Shown in pieces: positions 59,873-64,000 of a DNA stretch of 64,000 bases. The notes under the pieces are model-generated. The model saw only the letters and a list, made by a program, of their open reading frames with translations, did no database searches and had not been told where the DNA came from. The position numbers were made by a program, and so were the translations under genes. Origin of the DNA: Falsochrobactrum shanghaiense (GTDB taxonomy: Bacteria; Pseudomonadota; Alphaproteobacteria; Rhizobiales; Rhizobiaceae); the NCBI RefSeq assembly GCF_003149535.1, contig NZ_QGDB01000001.1, positions 186,001 to 250,000 on the forward strand. The letters are read 5' to 3'. The stretch's first letter is position 1. The number at the start of each line of letters is the position of its first letter.

Positions 59873-60880
59873 TCAACCATGCCTGCGATATTCGCGCGGG
59901 GCTTTCTGTTTCTGGCGCAGGAAGGAGCGGTTCATGCTGCGTGTATCGGTAAAGCCGCTGGCAACCGCCACTTCGAGCAGGGAAAGTGCTGTCTCGGACA
60001 ACAGTTCGCGCGCCTTTTTCACGCGCAATTCCTCGCGCACCTCGAAGGCCGTGCGCCCCAGCGTCATTTTAAAGCCGCGCTCCATCTGCCGCACGGAAAT
60101 GCCCAGCCTGCGCGCCACATCGACCATCGGCACCGGCTCTTCCAGCGTTGCCTCGAAAATGCGGATCGCCTTGCGGATCATCGGCGAGCGCACGCCGTTA
60201 AAGCTTAGTGCGGGCTGTTCCGAGCGCACCAGCTCATAGGGAAACATCAGGATCGATGCGCTCTTGCGCGCCAGCTCCTCCGAGATTTCCTTCTGGATGA
60301 TGGAAAGCGCCAGAGAGGCAGCCCCCAGACCGCCCGCGCAGGTATAATGGCGCCCGCTGCGGTGAAAAAGACTGGTGGTGTCGGCGGTATATCCGTCGAA
60401 CATTTCAATGAAATCGTCGCGGTGAAACCAGCTTACACAGCAATTGCGATCTTCGAGCAAACCGCCTTCGGCCAGAAGAAAGGCAGCCGTGCAAAGGCCG
60501 ACCACGGTCTGGCCGCGGCGGTCCGCACGCCTGATCAGCTCGATCAGCGCTTTCTGGCGCGGACGATATTGGCCCAATATGCCGCCGACGACCGCCACGT
60601 AATCGCATTCATCAAGCTCGCCGACAGGTGCCGTCGGTTCGATAATCATGCCGGAACTCGATGTGACCGGATCGCCCGAAAGCGTGCAGATTTTCCATCC
60701 GCAGCGTATCTGGCGGCTTTTGTCGCGATCATCGGCCGCAAGGCGGAAAGGATCGAGAAAAAGGCTGAGCGCCGTCAGCGTGAAACCGGGAAGCGCTACA
60801 ATACCCACCGACAGCCGGTGCGGCGGCTCGACCGGCCCTTCCGGCTGTTTCTCCAATCCCTGATGCATTGCATTCGTCAC
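59873..60880 (-). CDS. GlxA-family AraC-type regulator
   Basis: The 335-residue regulator has an N-terminal DJ-1/PfpI-like domain (VGIVALPGFTLTALSLFLDP, VVGLCTAAFLLAEGG) and a C-terminal AraC helix-turn-helix (PMVDVARRLGISVRQMERGF, LLEVAVASGFTDTRSMNRSF). GlxA-type proteins in related bacteria regulate choline, carnitine or arginine catabolism (GbdR/ArgR type). No target is adjacent here, so its regulon is open. Confidence 0.92.
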   Translation of the reverse strand: MTNAMHQGLEKQPEGPVEPPHRLSVGIVALPGFTLTALSLFLDPFRLAADDRDKSRQIRCGWKICTLSGDPVTSSSGMIIEPTAPVGELDECDYVAVVGGILGQYRPRQKALIELIRRADRRGQTVVGLCTAAFLLAEGGLLEDRNCCVSWFHRDDFIEMFDGYTADTTSLFHRSGRHYTCAGGLGAASLALSIIQKEISEELARKSASILMFPYELVRSEQPALSFNGVRSPMIRKAIRIFEATLEEPVPMVDVARRLGISVRQMERGFKMTLGRTAFEVREELRVKKARELLSETALSLLEVAVASGFTDTRSMNRSFLRQKQKAPREYRRHG

Positions 60881-60937
60881 TCTGCCGGCCTCCTCCGCCG
60901 TGCTCCTATCTTACGGGCGGGAGCGGGAGAAACGCAA

Positions 60938-62029
60938 TCATCTGAAATGCTTGGAGAGCTTCAATCGCTGTGCCTGATAGTTGGAACCCAGATCGAGCCC
61001 GTAAAGCGCTTTCGGACGGTTGAGCATATGTTCATAGACCAGCCGCCCGACAATCTGGCCATGCTCCAGAATGAACGGCACTTCATGGCTGCGCACTTCC
61101 AGAACCGCCCGGCTTCCGGTGCCGCCTGCGGCACTATGGCCGAAACCGGGGTCGAAGAAGCCTGCATAATGGACGCGGAATTCGCCCACCAGCGGATCAA
61201 AAGGCGTCATTTCTGCCGCATAGAGCGGGGGAACATGCACGGCTTCGCGCGAGACGAGAATATAGAATTCATCCGGGTCGAGCACGAGTTCGCGCGCGCC
61301 GCGATCATAGATCGGCTCCCAGAAATCGAGCACGTCATGGGCGGCGCGCTTATCGACATCGATGACGCTTGTGTGGTGCTTGCCGCGATAGCCGACCAGT
61401 CTGTCCTCGCCGCCCGAAAGATCGACCGAAAGCGCAATGCCGCCGCCGGAAATATTGGGCTGCTCTGAAGCGACCAGCGTTTGCGCCTGATGAAGTGCCG
61501 CAAGCTCTGCCTCGTCAAGCTGCGCACGGCCCTTGCGGAACCGTATTTGCGACAGGCGCGAGCCGGTGCGCGCGACGATGGGGAAGGTGCGCGGGCTGAC
61601 TTCCAGATAAAGCGGCCCCTTATAGCCAGCGGGAACCTTGTCGAATTCCTGCGCGCCATCCACGATGACGCGAGTGAAAATATCAAGACGCCCCGTCGAG
61701 CTTTTGGGATTGGCGGCAGCGGAAAGGTCCGGCGAAAGCGCGAGGCTTTCAAGCAGCGGCACGATATAGACGCAGCCGGTTTCGAGAACCGCGCCCGCAG
61801 TGAGGTCGATTTCATGCAGCTTGAGACGTTCAAGCTTGTCGATCACCGGCGTTGCGGGGCCGGGCATGAAGGAGGCGCGAACGCGATAGGCCTTGGTCCC
61901 CAGGCGCAGATCGAGGCTGGCAGGCTGTATCTGGTCGGCGTCGAGCGGACGCGCCGACGCCAGCAAACCACTTTCAAACAGCGCGGCAATATCCGCATCC
62001 GCCAGAATTCCCGCTTCATTTTGCGCCAT
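60938..62029 (-). CDS. dcd: 2'-deoxycytidine 5'-triphosphate deaminase (long form)
   Basis: This 363-residue protein of the DCD/dUTPase superfamily deaminates dCTP to dUTP for thymidylate synthesis. It is about twice the length of E. coli Dcd because it holds two beta-domain halves, as usual in Alphaproteobacteria. Signatures are QPASLDLRLGTKAYRVRASF near residue 36, NPKSSTGRLDIFTRVI near 107 and HYAGFFDPGFGHSAAGGTGS near 295. It is divergent from metZ. Confidence 0.9.
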   Translation of the reverse strand: MAQNEAGILADADIAALFESGLLASARPLDADQIQPASLDLRLGTKAYRVRASFMPGPATPVIDKLERLKLHEIDLTAGAVLETGCVYIVPLLESLALSPDLSAAANPKSSTGRLDIFTRVIVDGAQEFDKVPAGYKGPLYLEVSPRTFPIVARTGSRLSQIRFRKGRAQLDEAELAALHQAQTLVASEQPNISGGGIALSVDLSGGEDRLVGYRGKHHTSVIDVDKRAAHDVLDFWEPIYDRGARELVLDPDEFYILVSREAVHVPPLYAAEMTPFDPLVGEFRVHYAGFFDPGFGHSAAGGTGSRAVLEVRSHEVPFILEHGQIVGRLVYEHMLNRPKALYGLDLGSNYQAQRLKLSKHFR

Positions 62030-62212
62030 CGAGCCTGCACCCCGTCATCTGCCGTATCACGGTCTTTCCAAGAACTGATCGGTATTAGCACCTATCGCGC
62101 CATTTGCGCGCCTCTTTGTTGGGTTTTCCGCAAGAAAGCGCGCCCTTCTTGCAGCTTTGTCGCAATTTCAAACATTGACGCCCCGGCGCAAGAGGCATAA
62201 AGAAAAAACATT

Positions 62213-62268
62213 CCGTGGTGATTTGGCCGGCCGGCTTGCAGCCACGTTAAAGAATTCGCTAAAAAGGG
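62213..62268 (+). ncRNA. SAM-II riboswitch aptamer upstream of metZ
   Basis: The conserved SAM-II pattern is present. P1 pairs CGTGG (62214-62218) with CCACG (62242-62246). TGATTT follows P1, CTTGCAG precedes its right arm, and CGCTAAAAAGGG (62257-62268) forms the pseudoknot strand. SAM-II binds S-adenosylmethionine and lowers expression of methionine synthesis genes in Alphaproteobacteria. It lies 108 bases before the metZ start. The stretch 62030-62212 before it holds the dcd and metZ promoters and no other feature. Confidence 0.92.
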
Positions 62269-62280
62269 CCGCGGTTTGTT

Positions 62281-62316
62281 ACCGGCCTTTTGCGTTTTCG
62301 CAAGGCCGGTTTTTTA
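62281..62316 (+). terminator. Intrinsic terminator between SAM-II aptamer and metZ
   Basis: ACCGGCC pairs with GGCCGGT (62281-62287 with 62304-62310) and TTGC with GCAA (62290-62293 with 62300-62303), with a 2-nt bulge and a 6-nt loop. T's follow from 62310. An alternative pairing of AAGGGCCG (62264-62271) with CGGCCTT (62283-62289) would act as antiterminator and uses aptamer bases. Confidence 0.8.
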
Positions 62317-62375
62317 TTGGCCGCCGAGGCTTGCCTGTCCTGCCCCGGCCGACCAGCTTTCGACAGGTTGGAAAA

Positions 62376-63572
62376 ATGACGAACAAGACTACCCGCAAAT
62401 TTCGCCCCGCAACGCAGCTCGTTCGTGCCGGAACGCAACGCTCTAGCTTCGCCGAAATGTCCGAAGCCCTGTTTCTGACGCAGGGTTTTCTCTATCCGAC
62501 AGCCGAAGCCGCCGAAGCGCGCTTTAACGGAGAAGATCCGGGCTTCATCTATTCGCGTTACGCCAACCCCACGACCGACATGTTCGAAAAGCGCATGTGC
62601 GCGCTCGAAGGCGCCGAGGAAGGCCGCGCCACCACATCGGGCATGGCCGCAGTTGCAGCCGCCATTCTGTGTCAGGTGCAGGCGGGTGATCATGTGATTT
62701 CCGCGCGCGCCGTCTTCGGCTCCTGCCGTTATATTATCGATACGATCCTGCCCCGATACGGCGTGGAAATCTCGATCATCGACGGTTCGGATATTGAAAA
62801 CTGGAAAGCCGCCGTCCGCCCCAATACCAAGGTCATGTTCCTCGAAAGCCCGTCGAACCCGACGCTGGAAATCATCGACATCGCCGCCGTGGCGCAGGTC
62901 GCCAACGAGGTCGGGGCAAAGCTCATCGTCGACAATGTGTTCGCAACCCCGCTCTACCAGAAACCGCTGGAACTGGGCGCGCATATCGTCGTTTATTCGA
63001 CCACCAAGCATATTGATGGTCAGGGCCGCTGCCTTGGCGGCATCGTTCTTGGCGATCGCGAATGGATCGAGGGCACGCTGCAGGATTATTTCCGCCATAC
63101 GGGTCCGGGCATGAGCCCCTTCAATGCGTGGATCATGCTCAAGGGGCTGGAGACGCTTTCCGTGCGCGTTCGCCAGATGACGCAGGCCGCAGGTGCGGTA
63201 GCCGATTTCCTTGCGGGCAAGCCGGGCATCAGGCGCGTGATCTATCCCGGACGCGCCGATCATCCGCAGGCGGACGTCATCGCCAGGCAGATGACGGGCG
63301 GATCGACCATGATCGCAGTCGAGCTTGAAGGCGGCAAGGAAGCTGCATTCAAATTCGAAAATGCGCTTGAACTGTTCAGCATCACCAACAATCTGGGCGA
63401 CACGCGAAGCATGATCACCCATCCCGCCACGACGACGCATAAAAGCCTGACCGATGAGGCGCGCGCCGAACAGGGGATCACGGACGGGCTGCTGCGTATA
63501 TCGGTCGGTCTGGAAGATACCGACGATCTTCTTGAAGACGTCGAGGAAGCACTCAAGACATTGCGCTCATAA
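62376..63572 (+). CDS. metZ: O-succinylhomoserine sulfhydrylase
   Basis: The 398-residue PLP enzyme of the Cys/Met metabolism family makes homocysteine from O-succinylhomoserine and sulfide. Features are ATQLVRAGTQRSSFAEMSEA at the start, FIYSRYANPTTDMFEKR near residue 60, SGMAAVAAAIL, ESPSNPTLEIIDIAA, and the PLP lysine in VVYSTTKHIDGQGRCLGG near 212. The ATG at 62376 gives the family N-terminus. An in-frame reading from 62157 runs through the riboswitch and is rejected. Expression is expected to drop when SAM is high. Confidence 0.95.
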   Translation: MTNKTTRKFRPATQLVRAGTQRSSFAEMSEALFLTQGFLYPTAEAAEARFNGEDPGFIYSRYANPTTDMFEKRMCALEGAEEGRATTSGMAAVAAAILCQVQAGDHVISARAVFGSCRYIIDTILPRYGVEISIIDGSDIENWKAAVRPNTKVMFLESPSNPTLEIIDIAAVAQVANEVGAKLIVDNVFATPLYQKPLELGAHIVVYSTTKHIDGQGRCLGGIVLGDREWIEGTLQDYFRHTGPGMSPFNAWIMLKGLETLSVRVRQMTQAAGAVADFLAGKPGIRRVIYPGRADHPQADVIARQMTGGSTMIAVELEGGKEAAFKFENALELFSITNNLGDTRSMITHPATTTHKSLTDEARAEQGITDGLLRISVGLEDTDDLLEDVEEALKTLRS

Positions 63573-63710
63573 AACCGCTTCAGGGCGCTGCGCGGGTTAA
63601 AACCGGGCGGCGTCCTCAAATGTCCCGCCTGCAAATGTCCCGATTGACCTTATTGCCGCGTTTAGCGATAGGTGGAAATGTCGTGGAGCATGATGGAAAG
63701 GCGAGCGCAT

Positions 63711-64000
63711 ATGTACAGGGCGGTAACGCGGGGGATCGAGGTGACGGCAGAGCCCTTCTATCTGGAGGAGCAATCCGACCCGGAAGAAAACCGCTATGTC
63801 TGGGGCTATCGCATCACCATTGCCAATAATTCCGCCGAAACGGTGCAATTGCGCTCCCGTTACTGGCAGATCACCGACGCCAACGGCCATGTCGAGGAAG
63901 TCGAGGGGCCGGGCGTCGTCGGCGAGCAGCCGACGCTCGATCCCGGCGACTCGTTTCAATATTCGTCCGGCTGTCCGCTGACGACAGCCTCCGGCGTCAT
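63711..64000 (+). CDS. apaG: ApaG, 3' end cut by window edge
   Basis: The visible 96 residues begin [20 protein letters not shown] and contain [40 protein letters not shown] and [17 protein letters not shown], the immunoglobulin-like ApaG fold. ApaG proteins are linked to Co/Mg efflux and dinucleotide polyphosphate metabolism, without a settled biochemical role. The ATG at 63711 is preferred. In-frame ATGs at 63678, 63690 and 63693 would add a short non-conserved extension. Confidence 0.93.
   Translation, partial: MYRAVTRGIEVTAEPFYLEEQSDPEENRYVWGYRITIANNSAETVQLRSRYWQITDANGHVEEVEGPGVVGEQPTLDPGDSFQYSSGCPLTTASGV

Noticed and set aside
1-64000. Insertion sequences, prophage, CRISPR arrays, rRNA or tRNA genes
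   Set aside because: I found no transposase, integrase, direct-repeat array or tRNA-like sequence. The window looks like stable core chromosome.

Overview
The window is a GC-rich, gene-dense stretch of chromosome with no tRNA or rRNA gene, insertion sequence, prophage or CRISPR array that I could find. Gene content and protein sequences point to the Brucella/Ochrobactrum group (Alphaproteobacteria, Hyphomicrobiales). Supporting features are a ccoNOQP-ccoGHIS high-affinity oxidase block with FNR-type boxes, an ALAS-type hemA, an IalB-family protein, the carboxyspermidine polyamine route, a SAM-II riboswitch before metZ, and a small RNA built from CCTCCTCC loops. About 58 protein genes are supported. 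der is cut by the left edge and apaG by the right edge.

Layout. 1-8.4 kb: der (partial), a TPR membrane protein, a secreted polysaccharide deacetylase, an MFS permease, a FUSC-type membrane protein, an ArsC-like reductase, ada, and an overlapping DsbA-like/L,D-transpeptidase pair. 8.5-10.6 kb: an OmpR-type response regulator and its histidine kinase, preceded by a PmrA/QseB-type direct repeat. 11.1-19.4 kb: ccoNOQP behind a perfect FNR/FixK box, then ccoGHIS. 19.4-31.4 kb: a purine catabolism island of three transcription units. These are puuD-guaD-glycerate kinase (minus), xdhABC (minus), and a puuE-uraD fusion plus allE (plus), with a LysR regulator divergent from puuD. Together they take guanine to xanthine, xanthine to urate, urate to 5-hydroxyisourate, OHCU to allantoin, allantoin to allantoate, and ureidoglycine to ureidoglycolate. 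No hydroxyisourate hydrolase and no allantoate amidohydrolase lie in the window. Glycerate kinase could use the glyoxylate end product.

31.5-44 kb: an IalB-family protein, a MATE pump, carboxyspermidine dehydrogenase and decarboxylase, an MFS pump, ferredoxin-NADP reductase behind a second perfect FNR box, panC-panB, a lipoprotein hydrolase, and a fusion of a double-VOC protein with an alpha/beta hydrolase. 44.0-46.8 kb: the small RNA, a 61-residue protein, and an envelope-sugar cluster (GT29-like, GT25, NodB-type deacetylase). 46.9-57.5 kb: hemA with a degenerate FNR box, an aminotransferase, mscL, pip, a LuxR-type response regulator tail-to-tail with a 1162-residue transporter-like hybrid kinase, a coiled-coil periplasmic protein, a DUF952 protein and pyrD. 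57.5-64 kb: a second MATE pump, a CAP-domain protein, a small membrane protein, a GlxA-type regulator, dcd, metZ behind a SAM-II aptamer plus terminator, and apaG.

The most interesting signals are non-coding: the three-hairpin CCTCCTCC small RNA on the minus strand at about 44.07-44.18 kb; the SAM-II/terminator switch with a visible antiterminator; the nested dyad between xdhA and puuE; the CTTAAG-N5-CTTAAG box before the two-component genes; and a set of FNR boxes linking ccoN, fpr and possibly hemA.
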